DNA from: Alphaproteobacteria bacterium
GTDB lineage: Bacteria > Pseudomonadota > Alphaproteobacteria > Micavibrionales > UBA2020
Direction of reading: 5' to 3'
Assembly: GCA_004297545.1 (NCBI GenBank)
Contig: SCTB01000172.1
Coordinates: forward strand, 1 to 48,981
DNA length: 48,981 nt
Shown: piece by piece, positions 7,239 through 23,653 of the stretch
Position numbering within the stretch: position 1 is the first letter of the stretch
How the letters are laid out: every line of letters begins with the position of its first letter
Notes under the pieces: model-generated
What the model saw: only the letters and a program-made list of their open reading frames with translations
Database searches by the model: none
Told to the model about the DNA's origin: nothing
Program-made: the position numbers and the translations under genes

Positions 7239-7615
7239 GGCAAAAGCGGATCGCATGAGCCCGATGCCATTGAATTCAATAAATTATTTTTCCTCTTGTT
7301 GCTGCGCAACAAACTTTCCTTGACAGATTCAGCCGACTCATGATTTCATAGTGCTGCTCGATGAGAGCCGCGGGATTTGATGTCAGCTTGCTGCCGCGTG
7401 ACCAACAGCTAAAGCGCCGCAGGTTCAACTGCGGTATCACCGCAGAAAAGGATAAAGAACCGTGGCGACCAGAACCTTCAGACAGAACCTCCCCTCCCAG
7501 CAGCGAATGTGATTCTGCCCCACATTTTCGTTTTTACCCCGTAACACCACGCATGCGCCTTTTTAACGGCGCTTTTGAAATACGCGCCGCCAGATGGCGC
7601 AAAGGCAGACATACA
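7239..7615. other. Gene-free spacer before the ligase-like gene
   Basis: The frame of the next gene stays open back to 7361, but the N-terminal extension is basic, lacks family resemblance and has no ribosome-binding site. A small hairpin TTGTTGC-TGC-GCAACAA lies at 7296-7312. A TTGACA at about 7320 has no good -10 partner, so the promoter is not resolved. Confidence 0.4.
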
Positions 7616-9043
7616 ATGACCGACGTTCGTAGCGACGACTTTACCCTTATTAACTCTGTCAGTGACGTCATTCCCCTGTATCAGGGCAACCGTCTCCCGG
7701 AAAACCGGCAGTACATCGGCTTCGAGACCGAAATCTGCGTCTATAAAAACGTCGCCGGGAAGCCCGTCGCCGCTTCCTCGCAGGACTGCGCAAAATTGTT
7801 GCAGCACCTGAAGGACCTTGGGCATCAGCCGCAGCTCGAGATGGCTTCCGCCGTCGAATACGCAAGCCCGCCGTTCCGCGTGACGGAGGTGCCGCAGCTG
7901 GTGTCTGAAATCAAGCAGTCCTGGCACGACTATACGGCAGCCATCCGCGAGCAGGGTTTCACACCGAATGATTCCGCGCTGCTTCCTTTCGTGACGCTGG
8001 AATCGGCTGAAAGCAACCTCGTCGACCGCGACCGCGCGCGCGGCCTCGTGAAAGGCATGAAGCTGTTCAAGGAGCCCGAGTTCCTGAAAGTCACCCTGCT
8101 CTGCACAAGCACGCAGGTCAGCCTCAGTTATAAGGATCCGGACGACCTGTACGACCTGCTGGCCACCGGCTACGCGCTGCAGGCGCCGATTTATGCGCTG
8201 TTCGGAAATTATCCGGCCTTCGTCGAAGGAAATCCGGAGCGTATCGGCATCAATCCGCGCGCGGCATTCTATGACGCCTTCGGAAAACAGGGCGGCATTC
8301 CGGATACGTTGCTGACGGCAAAGGATGGCAGCGATTTTATCCGCAAACACGCTCAGCAGGTTTTCGAAACGCCGCTGTTGTTCTATTACGACCATGACAA
8401 GAACCTTGTCTGGCCGGAAAAACCCGTGACGTTTGAAGAACTAAAAGCTATCGGCCTCAACACGCGTTCCAACTATGACCTCGCTGAAAGCTTCATCTAT
8501 ACCGACCTGAAAGTCTGCAATATCCGCGACGAGACGGGGCATCCGACCGGCAAGCGCATCGAAGTCCGCGGTTTCGACGCCGGAGAGCTGGGGGTCGAGG
8601 GCAGCGTTCCTTTCATCCATGCGACCTTACGCGATCCGCAGACGAATGCGCAGGTAAAGGCCTTGCTGTCCGAATACGGGCTTACCCCGGATCGGGAAGG
8701 CTGGCAGGAACGCGTGAAAGAAGCACGCCATAACGCTGCTTTTCATGGCGGCAAATACCTCGACGTCGGTTTCGGCGTGAAACCTGACGGCAAGCCCGGA
8801 AATCTGCGCGACTTCTGCCGTGAACTGGGAGGGCTGCTGGAACTGCACGCGCAGAGAAACCCCGGTATTGCCGACGCGCTGAAGCCCGTCACGGGGATTT
8901 GCAAAACCGGCTTCACGCTGGCGGAGCAGAAATCGATTGCCGCCAAAAATTACGACCATGCCAATCGCCAGCTTCTGGCGGTGGCGAACGACAACCGGCA
9001 GTTCCTTCCTTCTGCGCGGTTGAAACTACCCGCCCCCAAATAA
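7616..9043 (+). CDS. Glutamate-cysteine ligase-like protein
   Basis: A 475-residue protein resembling the alphaproteobacterial/plant class of glutamate-cysteine ligase, the first enzyme of glutathione synthesis. The early GFETEICVYK (about residue 33) matches the acidic, metal-binding glutamate motif of the fold. TSTQVSLSYKDPDDLYDLLATGYALQ (at residues about 165-190) matches the family block with STQVS and ALQP. NLRDFC and GICKTGFTLAEQ lie near the C-terminus. Divergence from true GshA is large, so a different carboxylate-amine ligation is possible. The start at 7616 has AAGG nine bases upstream. It is followed by a repeat and a strong terminator, so it is likely monocistronic. Confidence 0.6.
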   Translation: MTDVRSDDFTLINSVSDVIPLYQGNRLPENRQYIGFETEICVYKNVAGKPVAASSQDCAKLLQHLKDLGHQPQLEMASAVEYASPPFRVTEVPQLVSEIKQSWHDYTAAIREQGFTPNDSALLPFVTLESAESNLVDRDRARGLVKGMKLFKEPEFLKVTLLCTSTQVSLSYKDPDDLYDLLATGYALQAPIYALFGNYPAFVEGNPERIGINPRAAFYDAFGKQGGIPDTLLTAKDGSDFIRKHAQQVFETPLLFYYDHDKNLVWPEKPVTFEELKAIGLNTRSNYDLAESFIYTDLKVCNIRDETGHPTGKRIEVRGFDAGELGVEGSVPFIHATLRDPQTNAQVKALLSEYGLTPDREGWQERVKEARHNAAFHGGKYLDVGFGVKPDGKPGNLRDFCRELGGLLELHAQRNPGIADALKPVTGICKTGFTLAEQKSIAAKNYDHANRQLLAVANDNRQFLPSARLKLPAPK

Positions 9044-9063
9044 AGGGGCGGTTAACTTCCCTT

Positions 9064-9127
9064 CCGCCTTCGCCAGAGGCTGCGGCGGGCAAGCGCTCTC
9101 GCCCTCCGTAGCTTCAGCGAAGGAGGG
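9064..9127 (+). repeat. Two-hairpin dispersed repeat, copy 1
   Basis: A first palindrome (CCGCCTTCGC...GCGGCGG, 9064-9089) is followed by a second (CCCTCCGTAGC...GAAGGAGGG, 9102-9127). The same two-part unit occurs inverted at 9942-10005 and in the same orientation at 22784-22850, with the linker also partly conserved. Confidence 0.85.
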
Positions 9128-9139
9128 TCCTTACACACG

Positions 9140-9178
9140 AAAGGGCGGAGTCTTTGCAAGAGAGGCTCCGCCCTTTTT
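9140..9178 (+). terminator. Rho-independent terminator
   Basis: AAAGGGCGGAG (9140-9150) pairs with CTCCGCCCTTT (9166-9176) across a 15-nt loop, and the T run continues to 9178. It is placed to end transcription of the ligase-like gene. Confidence 0.85.
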
Positions 9179-9359
9179 GTATGTTCTCTTTCAACACACA
9201 TTACAAAAAAGATTCGTCCATGCACCCCATTGCGCAGACGCCAGAAAATTGAAGCGTTCTGCGGCTTTCAGGGCGCTTAACCTATCCTTAACCACCCCTC
9301 GCCCATAATGAACACCACTTAAGCAAAAGCGAAGTTCATCCCAAACAAAGGAGTCTGAC

Positions 9360-9941
9360 ATGACGACATTCAAAGTTCATACGCCCGAGACTGCGCCCGA
9401 AAAATCACGCCCGATCCTGAAAGAACTGAACGGCAAGCTTGGCTTTGTGCCGAATGTGCTGGGCGTTCTGTCGGAATCGCCGGCGGCGCTGAAAGGCTGG
9501 GTGGATATGAAGGCTGATTTTGAATCAGGCACGCTCTCGAACATCGAGCGCAAGATTATTCACATGACGACAAGCTGTCTGAACGACAGCACATATTGCG
9601 TGGCGGCCGGCACGACGATCGGCGAGAAGGAAGGCGTTCCGCGCGACATTCTCAACGACCTGCGCGAAGACCGCAAGCTGAAGGACGCCAAGCTCGAGCA
9701 GCTGCGCCTGTTCACAAAAGCCGTCATGCGCCGCATGGGCCGCCCGGAGCCGATGGACATCGAGGCTTTCCGCAAGGCGGGCTATACCAACGCGCATGTG
9801 CTGGAAGTCGTCCTGGGCGTGTCGCTCGCGATCATGGGCAACTATGTCGGCCATATCGCGCAGATGCCGCTCGACAAGGCCTTCGAAGCCAACAAATACG
9901 AAGTGCGCCGCACTGACGTCCGCAAATCAGACGCCGCATAA
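9360..9941 (+). CDS. Carboxymuconolactone decarboxylase/AhpD-fold protein
   Basis: A 193-residue protein of the AhpD/CMD superfamily, which includes alkylhydroperoxidases and decarboxylases. The N-terminal LGFVPNVLGVLSESPAALKGW is characteristic of the peroxidase-related subgroup. The core helix pair spans about residues 55-95 with TTSCLNDSTYCVAAGTTIGEKEG. In active family members this region reads C-x-x-C-x-x-x-H; here the first cysteine is serine and the histidine is glycine, leaving a single Cys at the usual second position. A nearby Cys (TSCLN) could substitute. The enzyme may therefore be inactive or use other chemistry. The ATG follows AAAGGAG. A repeat and a terminator follow the stop. 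Confidence 0.85.
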   Translation: MTTFKVHTPETAPEKSRPILKELNGKLGFVPNVLGVLSESPAALKGWVDMKADFESGTLSNIERKIIHMTTSCLNDSTYCVAAGTTIGEKEGVPRDILNDLREDRKLKDAKLEQLRLFTKAVMRRMGRPEPMDIEAFRKAGYTNAHVLEVVLGVSLAIMGNYVGHIAQMPLDKAFEANKYEVRRTDVRKSDAA

Positions 9942-10005
9942 CCCTCCTACGCTAAAGCTACGGAGGGCGAAAGCACTCGTCCGCCGAAGCCTCGGCGAAG
10001 GCGGA
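9942..10005 (-). repeat. Two-hairpin dispersed repeat, copy 2 (inverted)
   Basis: CCCTCCTACGC...TACGGAGGG (9942-9967) and TCCGCCGAAGC...AAGGCGGA (9980-10005) are the unit of 9064-9127 in reverse order and orientation. The unit begins at the base after the stop codon of the AhpD-fold gene. Confidence 0.85.
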
Positions 10006-10023
10006 AAAAGGGATTGATGAAAG

Positions 10024-10060
10024 AAACCGGGCGTGGCCTTAAAAAAGCCGCGCCCGGTTT
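10024..10060 (+). terminator. Terminator-like hairpin
   Basis: AAACCGGGCG-T-GGC pairs with GCC-G-CGCCCGGTTT (stems 10024-10037 and 10047-10060), followed by CGCC and five T residues. The layout is that of an intrinsic terminator for the AhpD-fold gene. Confidence 0.7.
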
Positions 10061-10146
10061 CGCCATTTTTATGCAGGCTTTTCGGTCTCCCGCGCCCAAA
10101 AATCCAGTAAAATCAGGCCCGTTCCGTGCAAATCCCGAATTCGTGA

Positions 10147-10152
10147 TATAAT
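10147..10152 (+). promoter_or_regulatory. -10 box of the small membrane protein gene
   Basis: A perfect TATAAT with only a weak -35 (TTCCGT at 10122). The predicted transcript begins near 10159, after the in-frame ATG at 10157, which favours the GTG start at 10196. Confidence 0.45.
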
Positions 10153-10195
10153 ACAGGTGTATGTACTCGTAAGTTCATCCAAACGGAGAACAGTC

Positions 10196-10357
10196 GTGGA
10201 AAAGAAAGAGCTCGTATTTAACCACGAAAGGAAGAAACGGATAACCAGCATCACGCATAAATGCCTTGGCATAGCTGCAGGCATTATCGTGGCATATCTG
10301 TTCTATGCGGGACACCTTTCTATAGAAAAAATTCTCGCCGTGTTTGGCGGGAAATAG
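10196..10357 (+). CDS. Small single-pass membrane protein
   Basis: A 53-residue protein (GTG start, then EKKELVFNHERKKRITSI). It has a basic cytoplasmic N-terminus, one membrane segment at about residues 20-40 (CLGIAAGIIVAYLFYAG) and a short tail. The GTG has a GGAGAA ribosome-binding site eight bases upstream; the frame also contains an ATG at 10157 but the promoter argues against it. No family was recognised. Being short and isolated, it could be a stress-type membrane peptide. Confidence 0.55.
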   Translation: MEKKELVFNHERKKRITSITHKCLGIAAGIIVAYLFYAGHLSIEKILAVFGGK

Positions 10358-10454
10358 ATCTGTTCGCATCGTTGGCCTGCCCGGATGGTCGAACACATCT
10401 CTCTTTTTCCAAAAAAGATCGCGCGTAAATGATTGATATGGCGCGCTTATCCGG

Positions 10455-10479
10455 ATTGGTAACCAATTTGACTTATAAT
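10455..10479 (+). promoter_or_regulatory. Palindromic operator candidate and -10 box before cysQ
   Basis: ATTGGT-A-ACCAAT (10455-10467) is a 13-nt inverted repeat placed 6 bp upstream of a perfect TATAAT (10474-10479), that is, inside the expected promoter spacer. A bound dimeric regulator would block or remodel the promoter of the gene at 10537. Confidence 0.45.
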
Positions 10480-10536
10480 TGACGTAACAATAAACAAATC
10501 CTTTTGCTTATCGGCATTTCCTTTTCCGGGGCGGGA

Positions 10537-11454
10537 ATGAAAGACATAGACCATTCAAAAGACTGGCTTGAGCCTGCCAAACTGACGGACCCGTTCAATG
10601 GCGGCTTCACGGGGCCGGAGGCCGCGGCAAATCTGCTGCGGTTCGCGCGCGCCCTCATCCCCGTCGTGCATGAAGCTGGCGTCATCGAGCTCAAATATTA
10701 CCATGACGGCGTCGACGGAATGGACAAGACGGATGGCACGCCTGTCACACTGGCCGACCAGGAGGCGGAAAAAATAATCGAAGCGCATCTGGCGAGACTG
10801 GCGCCGGGAATCCCTATTGTAGGCGAGGAAAGCACGGCGGCCGGGAGGATACCCGACATTTCATCCGGCACATTCTTCCTTGTCGATCCGCTCGACGGCA
10901 CAAGGGAATTTATCAAGCGCAGCGGCGACTTCACCGTGAATATCGCCCTGATGGTCGACTTTAAGCCTGTGATGGGGATCATCTATGCGCCGCTGTGCGG
11001 CGCGTTGTACATCGCAGGCGGCAACGAAGCCTTCTCCATCAAAAACGGCAAGGAGGAAAAACTCCATATCCGCACCGTGCCTGACGCTGGGCTGACCGTG
11101 CTTGTCGGCAACCGCCCGGATGACAAAAAGAACACCGCTGAATTATTGAAAGACCGCAAGATTGAGCTGACGACGAACCGCTCCAGCTCGCTCAAGTTCT
11201 GCGCGATGGCGGCAGGCGAAGCGGATATCTACCCGCGCATCGGCCCCACGTCGGAATGGGACACGGCGGCGGCCGAAGCCATCCTGCGCGCCGCCGGCGG
11301 GCAGGTCGTGATGCTGTCGGGAGAACCGTTGCGCTACGGCAAGGCGGCGGAAAAATTCCTCAACCCCGATTTCGTCGCCTTCGGCGCTCAGGCCGCATGG
11401 CCGTTGCCGCGGGATGTTGCAAAACCTGCGCCGGCATTTAAAAACTGTTTGTGA
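10537..11454 (+). CDS. cysQ: 3'(2'),5'-bisphosphate nucleotidase CysQ
   Basis: A 305-residue inositol-monophosphatase-fold enzyme that removes the 3'-phosphate of PAP left by sulfate assimilation and other sulfotransfer. All metal-binding motifs are present: GEES (about residue 90), DPLDGTREFI (about 112-121, the DPLDGT signature) and EWDTAAAEAIL (about 242-252). The first 30 residues extend beyond most CysQ proteins. The ATG at 10537 follows GGGGCGGGA closely; an upstream TTG at 10504 is possible but has no ribosome-binding site. It ends just before a bidirectional terminator shared with rpoC. Confidence 0.88.
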   Translation: MKDIDHSKDWLEPAKLTDPFNGGFTGPEAAANLLRFARALIPVVHEAGVIELKYYHDGVDGMDKTDGTPVTLADQEAEKIIEAHLARLAPGIPIVGEESTAAGRIPDISSGTFFLVDPLDGTREFIKRSGDFTVNIALMVDFKPVMGIIYAPLCGALYIAGGNEAFSIKNGKEEKLHIRTVPDAGLTVLVGNRPDDKKNTAELLKDRKIELTTNRSSSLKFCAMAAGEADIYPRIGPTSEWDTAAAEAILRAAGGQVVMLSGEPLRYGKAAEKFLNPDFVAFGAQAAWPLPRDVAKPAPAFKNCL

Positions 11455-11473
11455 CGAGATTTCCGCGCAAAGA

Positions 11474-11506
11474 AAAACCCCGCCGGTCATTAACCAGCGG
11501 GGTTTT
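11474..11506. terminator. Bidirectional terminator between cysQ and rpoC
   Basis: The 13-bp stem AAAACCCCGCCGG/CCAGCGGGGTTTT with a 7-nt loop ends in T runs on both strands, so it can stop cysQ transcription from the left and rpoBC transcription from the right. Confidence 0.9.
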
Positions 11507-11525
11507 GCATTGGTGCAGTTAAGGC

Positions 11526-15788
<4,263 letters not shown>

Positions 15789-15797
15789 TTAAAGGGA

Positions 15798-15820
15798 GGC
15801 CGGGGATTTAAACCCCGGCC
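15798..15820 (-). promoter_or_regulatory. Hairpin between rpoB and rpoC
   Basis: GGCCGGGG and CCCCGGCC pair around a 7-nt AT loop in the 69-bp gap. There is no U tract after it on the minus strand, so it is more likely a processing or stability element than a terminator. Confidence 0.5.
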
Positions 15821-15830
15821 GCCTTGTTCC

Positions 15831-20054
<4,224 letters not shown>

Positions 20055-20273
20055 AGCGTGCTTCCTTCGTAAAGCCGATGATTTTGAATGGGAAAGTAAC
20101 CCCAACCCTGAAGTGCCGAGGGACGAAACGGAGCCCACCACATGACTTCCGACGTCCTGAAAAGAATTCCCTTAGTGCCTTAAGTACCGAGTGCAGCTTT
20201 CGCTGCCCCCAAGTATGCCCGCCACTTTGCGCGAGAATACTTCGATGCAGCAGGACCTCCAAACAGCAGAAGG

Positions 20274-20297
20274 GGCGGCGGGATTTCTCCCGCCGCC
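20274..20297 (-). promoter_or_regulatory. rplL-rpoB intercistronic hairpin (attenuator candidate)
   Basis: A perfect 10-bp GC stem (GGCGGCGGGA with TCCCGCCGCC, 4-nt loop) lies 41 nt after the rplL stop and is not followed by a U tract. In E. coli this gap holds a partial terminator and an RNase III site that lower rpoBC expression relative to the ribosomal genes; the position here suggests the same role. The remaining 220 bp before rpoB shows no other clear element. Confidence 0.6.
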
Positions 20298-20338
20298 TTG
20301 TCTTCATGCGGCTTGTGCAAGAGAAATAATCAAGGTGA

Positions 20339-20707
20339 TTACTTCAGCTCGCATTTCGCGCCGACAGCCTCGAGCTTTTTCTTGAACTCTTCAGCTTCAG
20401 CTTTCGCGACGCCCGTCTTCAGGGGCTTGGGAGCGCCTTCGACGAGGTCTTTTGCTTCTTTCAGACCGAGACCGGTGATCGCGCGGACTTCTTTGATGAC
20501 TTCGATCTTCTTTTCGCCAGCGGCGGCCAGGATCACGTCAAATTCAGTCTTCGCTTCAGCAGCCGGAGCTGCGCCGCCAACAGCCGCAACAGCGACCGGA
20601 GCAGCGGCGGAAACGCCCCACTTCTCTTCCAGCAGTTTGGAGAGCTCAGCAGCTTCCAGAACCGTCAGTTTCGAGAGTTCATCTACGATTTTTGCCAAAT
20701 CAGCCAT
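20339..20707 (-). CDS. rplL: 50S ribosomal protein L7/L12
   Basis: The 122-residue stalk protein that recruits translational GTPases. It has the N-terminal dimerisation segment ([31 protein letters not shown]), an Ala-rich hinge (about residues 35-52) and the C-terminal domain with [27 protein letters not shown]. The ribosome-binding site is AAGGAGAA. It follows rplJ by 56 bp. No extra copy is seen in the window; L12 is needed in several copies per ribosome, so its translation should exceed that of rplJ. Confidence 0.98.
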   Translation of the reverse strand: MADLAKIVDELSKLTVLEAAELSKLLEEKWGVSAAAPVAVAAVGGAAPAAEAKTEFDVILAAAGEKKIEVIKEVRAITGLGLKEAKDLVEGAPKPLKTGVAKAEAEEFKKKLEAVGAKCELK

Positions 20708-20763
20708 TTTAGTTTCTCCTTAATAAGTAGTTCGTTTGTTGTGTTTAACCAGTTACGTACGCA

Positions 20764-21273
20764 TTAGCCCTTGTTGGCATAAGCGCTGATGACACGGGCC
20801 ACCTGCGAAGCCGGAGCCGCGGCGAGAACAGCGAGTCTTTGCGCGGGCGTGTTGAGCAGGCCCAGGAAAGACGCGCGGATTTCGTTCAGCGACGGCAGTT
20901 TCGACAGTGCTTCTACGGCCGATTTATCGAGGACTTTGTCACCAAGAGCGCCGCCGATAATGATGAGTTTTTCATTATCCTTGGCGAAGGTGGCCGCGAT
21001 TTTCGCCGCCGCAACAGGGTCTTTCGACGTTGCGATGGCGACAGGGCCTTTCAGCATGTGACCGATGCCTTCAAAGCGCGTACCTTTGAGGGCCCGCAGT
21101 ACGAGCCGGTTCTTCGATACTTTGAAGTGGACGCCTTCTCTCCGCATACGGACACGCAGTTCAGAAACCTGTCCAGCCGTCAGACCCGCGTTCTGGGTCA
21201 CGACGATGGATTCAGTTTCACCGAGCGTCTTCTGCAGACCAGCGACTACTTCTGCTTTTTTTGCACGATCCAC
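20764..21273 (-). CDS. rplJ: 50S ribosomal protein L10
   Basis: The 169-residue base of the ribosomal stalk, which binds 23S rRNA and carries the L12 dimers on its C-terminal helix. It starts MDRAKKAEVVAGLQKTLGETESIVVTQNAGLTAGQ and has the conserved VSKNRLVLRALKGT and KGPVAIATSKDPVAAAKIAATFAKDN. The C-terminal helix ends AARVIS-like (SQVARVISAYANKG). It is preceded by a 258-nt leader that is probably regulatory, and GGAGAA lies ten bases before the ATG. Confidence 0.97.
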   Translation of the reverse strand: MDRAKKAEVVAGLQKTLGETESIVVTQNAGLTAGQVSELRVRMRREGVHFKVSKNRLVLRALKGTRFEGIGHMLKGPVAIATSKDPVAAAKIAATFAKDNEKLIIIGGALGDKVLDKSAVEALSKLPSLNEIRASFLGLLNTPAQRLAVLAAAPASQVARVISAYANKG

Positions 21274-21531
21274 GGGGATATTCTCCGTTCGTTTTAGTTA
21301 TGGCGAGCTTCCTTGACAGTCAGGGAAGTTTTGCCGGGTTGCACAAAGAATTCCGGTAGTCTGGAATTCCCTTAGTTCCCGTCCCGAAGCGTCAAGCCAT
21401 AACGTATAGTGCCGTTAAAACTTTTCTTCCTCGTCTGTACTGGCCCCCTCTAGCAGGGGTTTAAACTTTTGGTGCCGGTAGTCTCGGACAGGGTTTCGAA
21501 GGTCGGTTGCCCTTCCCTCAAATCTTTAGTA
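21274..21531 (-). promoter_or_regulatory. Candidate L10-type leader between rplA and rplJ
   Basis: A 258-nt untranslated gap in an otherwise tight operon. On the minus strand it holds two copies of AGACTACCGG (about 21471-21482 and 21355-21366), a GGAATTC inverted repeat around the second, and a CTTCCCTGACTGTCAAGGAAG hairpin near rplJ. In other bacteria L10(L12)4 binds such a leader to repress its own synthesis. The assignment rests on position and structure only. Confidence 0.5.
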
Positions 21532-22272
21532 TCAGGCCGCGCGCGACACGCTGGACAGGTCCAGCTTCACGCCGGGGCCCATCGTGGAGGAGAGCGACAC
21601 CTTGCGCAGGTAGTTGCCCTTCATCGTCTGCGGTTTTGCCTTGAGCACCGCGTCCATCAGGGCGCGGATGTTCTCGCAAAGTTTCTTTTCATCGAAAGAG
21701 GCCTTGCCCACGCCGACGTGGACGATGCCTTCCTTCTGTGCGCGGAACTCGACCGAGCCGCCCTTGGCCGCTTTCACGGCATTGGCGACGTCCATCGAAA
21801 CCGTGCCCAGTTTCGGGTTGGGCATCATGCCCTTGGGGCCCAGGATCTGGCCGAGCTTGCCGACCACGCCCATCATGTCGGGCGTCGCGATCACGCGCTC
21901 GAAAGGCATGTCGCCCTTCTGGATGCGCTGCGCGAGGTCATCGTCACCGACGATATCTGCGCCCGCTTTCTTCGCTTCTTCGGCCTTGGGGCCTTTCGCG
22001 AAGACGGCGACGCGGACTTTCTTGCCAGTGCCGTTGGGGAGCAGCACCATGCCGCGGACGTTCTGGTCCGACTGCTTGGTGTCGATGCCGAGGTTGATCG
22101 CGAGTTCGATCGTTTCATCGAATTTCGCGTTCGCATTGGCCTTGATGAACTTCACGGCCTCTTCCAACTGCCAGACCTTGTTGCGGTCCAGTGCCTCGCG
22201 CGTCTTGCGCAGGCGCTTGGTGTAGAGGGACTTCGTCTTTCCGCCAGCGGCGGCTTCTTTTTTCTTGGCCAT
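21532..22272 (-). CDS. rplA: 50S ribosomal protein L1
   Basis: The 246-residue L1 stalk protein, about 15 longer than usual because of a Lys/Ala-rich start ([29 protein letters not shown]) and a Ser-rich end. Conserved elements include [34 protein letters not shown], the [27 protein letters not shown] loop and KLGTV. It begins four bases after rplK ends, so translation is coupled. L1 binds its own mRNA near rplK in E. coli. Confidence 0.97.
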   Translation of the reverse strand: MAKKKEAAAGGKTKSLYTKRLRKTREALDRNKVWQLEEAVKFIKANANAKFDETIELAINLGIDTKQSDQNVRGMVLLPNGTGKKVRVAVFAKGPKAEEAKKAGADIVGDDDLAQRIQKGDMPFERVIATPDMMGVVGKLGQILGPKGMMPNPKLGTVSMDVANAVKAAKGGSVEFRAQKEGIVHVGVGKASFDEKKLCENIRALMDAVLKAKPQTMKGNYLRKVSLSSTMGPGVKLDLSSVSRAA

Positions 22273-22276
22273 CTGG

Positions 22277-22711
22277 TTAGCCCTCCACCACTTCGATGCC
22301 CATGGAACGTGCGGTGCCGGCGATGGATTTCATCGCGGTATCGACGTTCGCGGCATTCATGTCTTTCAGCTTCGCTTCCGCGATTTCGCGGATCTGCTTT
22401 TTCGTCACTTTGCCGACGGGCGCGTCCTTGCCGGCGGTCCCTGAGCCTTTTTCGATCTTCGCGGCCTTTTGCAGGTAGTAGCTGGCCGGAGGCGTCTTCA
22501 TGACGAAGGTGAAGGAGCGGTCCTGATACACGGTGATCACGCAAGGGATCGGCATCCCGGGCTCCATGCCCTGGGTCTGCGCGTTGAAGCCCTTGCAGAA
22601 TTCCATGATGTTGACGCCGGCCTGGCCCAGAGCGGGACCGATGGGCGGCGACGGGTTTGCTTTACCAGCCGGGACTACCAGCTTGATATAGCCCTGTACT
22701 TTCTTTGCCAT
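22277..22711 (-). CDS. rplK: 50S ribosomal protein L11
   Basis: The 144-residue L11, part of the GTPase-associated centre and the thiostrepton site. It begins [43 protein letters not shown], a textbook N-terminus, and has the Pro-rich [17 protein letters not shown] segment. The ribosome-binding site AAAGGATA lies upstream. It is first in the rplKAJL-rpoBC operon; the usual upstream neighbour nusG is 14 kb away. Confidence 0.98.
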   Translation of the reverse strand: MAKKVQGYIKLVVPAGKANPSPPIGPALGQAGVNIMEFCKGFNAQTQGMEPGMPIPCVITVYQDRSFTFVMKTPPASYYLQKAAKIEKGSGTAGKDAPVGKVTKKQIREIAEAKLKDMNAANVDTAMKSIAGTARSMGIEVVEG

Positions 22712-22783
22712 TATTTATCCTTTCAAGGTCAAAGGGTTGTGGTGCGGCCCCGCTGGTCTTTCACGGGTGAGCCTCCCACAGCA

Positions 22784-22850
22784 TCCGCCTTCGCTAAAGC
22801 TTCGGCGGACAGGTGTACTTCTCGCCCTCCGTAGCTTTAGCGAAGGAGGG
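22784..22850 (+). repeat. Two-hairpin dispersed repeat, copy 3, inside the rplK leader
   Basis: TCCGCCTTCGC...TTCGGCGGA (22784-22809) and CCCTCCGTAGC...GAAGGAGGG (22825-22850) match the units at 9064 and 9942. It lies between the predicted rplK promoter and the rplK start, so the operon mRNA leader would carry both hairpins. Confidence 0.85.
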
Positions 22851-22892
22851 TTGCACGACGAACTTTTTAGAAAAGAATCGTCACGCGCGGCG

Positions 22893-22920
22893 AATATACC
22901 GTCATTTCACTGGAATGCAA
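22893..22920 (-). promoter_or_regulatory. Promoter of the rplKAJL-rpoBC operon
   Basis: Minus strand TTGCAT (22915-22920), 16-bp spacer, TATATT (22893-22898). Transcription would begin near 22886, giving a 175-nt leader. It makes the operon independent of secE-nusG. Confidence 0.6.
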
Positions 22921-22975
22921 GAGAAAAATAGAAAGTTGTTCAAGAATGAGAAGGAGGGGGACACTGGGAATAAAA

Positions 22976-23004
22976 TTGACATAACTTCAGAGCCTCGCTA
23001 TAGA
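22976..23004 (+). promoter_or_regulatory. Sigma-70 promoter of the gene at 23048
   Basis: TTGACA (22976-22981), 17-bp spacer, TATAGA (22999-23004): a near-consensus promoter, start expected near 23011, divergent from the rplK promoter 56 bp away. Confidence 0.75.
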
Positions 23005-23047
23005 AAGCCCTCGGACAAAAACTGTTCAAAGCGACAAAGGGCATGAT

Positions 23048-23590
23048 ATGGCCAGATTTTTTCACTGCGGGCTGACGCAACAGGAACTGATGAAACGGGC
23101 GTTCCGCATCAAGCCGGTGGCCTCCAACCTCGCGCATGATCTCGCCATCCCCGATGACCTGCGCGAAAAATTCACAGAACTTTATTTTACGCAGCCGACC
23201 GACCTCGAGCTTGGCACGCTGGACGAGCGTTCCATCACGAAGGACCGCGCCGATATGCTGAAACCGGTGCGCACCATCCCCCTCGCGCTGAAGGCTTCCG
23301 GCGGAGGTCATTTCTATCCCTATATCAGCGAACTGCTGTCGGCAGTGCCGGAAGACCTGCTGTATACGGTCACGGCCTTCAGCGTCGTGCCGGACAAAAA
23401 ACAGCCGCTTGACGCCAATGGCCGCCAGCGGGCCTTGGTGACTTTTTATGAGGGGGAACTGCCCCAGAAAATCAAGGACCAGTACATTATCTATGACGGC
23501 CAGGCCTATTCCCCGGACTGGCGCCTGATGGAAAAGCTCGACCGCATCCCCGTCATGAGGCCGCTGAAGATAAAAGGCTCGGGGAGATAA
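23048..23590 (+). CDS. Unknown protein with RPLKIK C-terminal tail
   Basis: A 180-residue cytoplasmic-looking protein of unknown family (MARFFHCGLTQQELMKRAFRI...). There is no signal peptide or membrane segment. Mixed helix and strand; a conserved-looking GGGHFYPYISELLSAVPEDLLYTVTAFSVVP in the middle. The C-terminus, RIPVMRPLKIKGSGR, resembles the tails of the ankyrin proteins at 29831-33430. Strong promoter, AAGGG ribosome-binding site and first position suggest it is well expressed. The GNAT gene follows by 63 bp and may be co-transcribed. Confidence 0.75.
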   Translation: MARFFHCGLTQQELMKRAFRIKPVASNLAHDLAIPDDLREKFTELYFTQPTDLELGTLDERSITKDRADMLKPVRTIPLALKASGGGHFYPYISELLSAVPEDLLYTVTAFSVVPDKKQPLDANGRQRALVTFYEGELPQKIKDQYIIYDGQAYSPDWRLMEKLDRIPVMRPLKIKGSGR

Positions 23591-23653
23591 CCCCTGCGCT
23601 TTAACTCTTCCCCTGCTGAAGCTATGATAGGCAGCGTCTGTCAGGAGGTTCCC

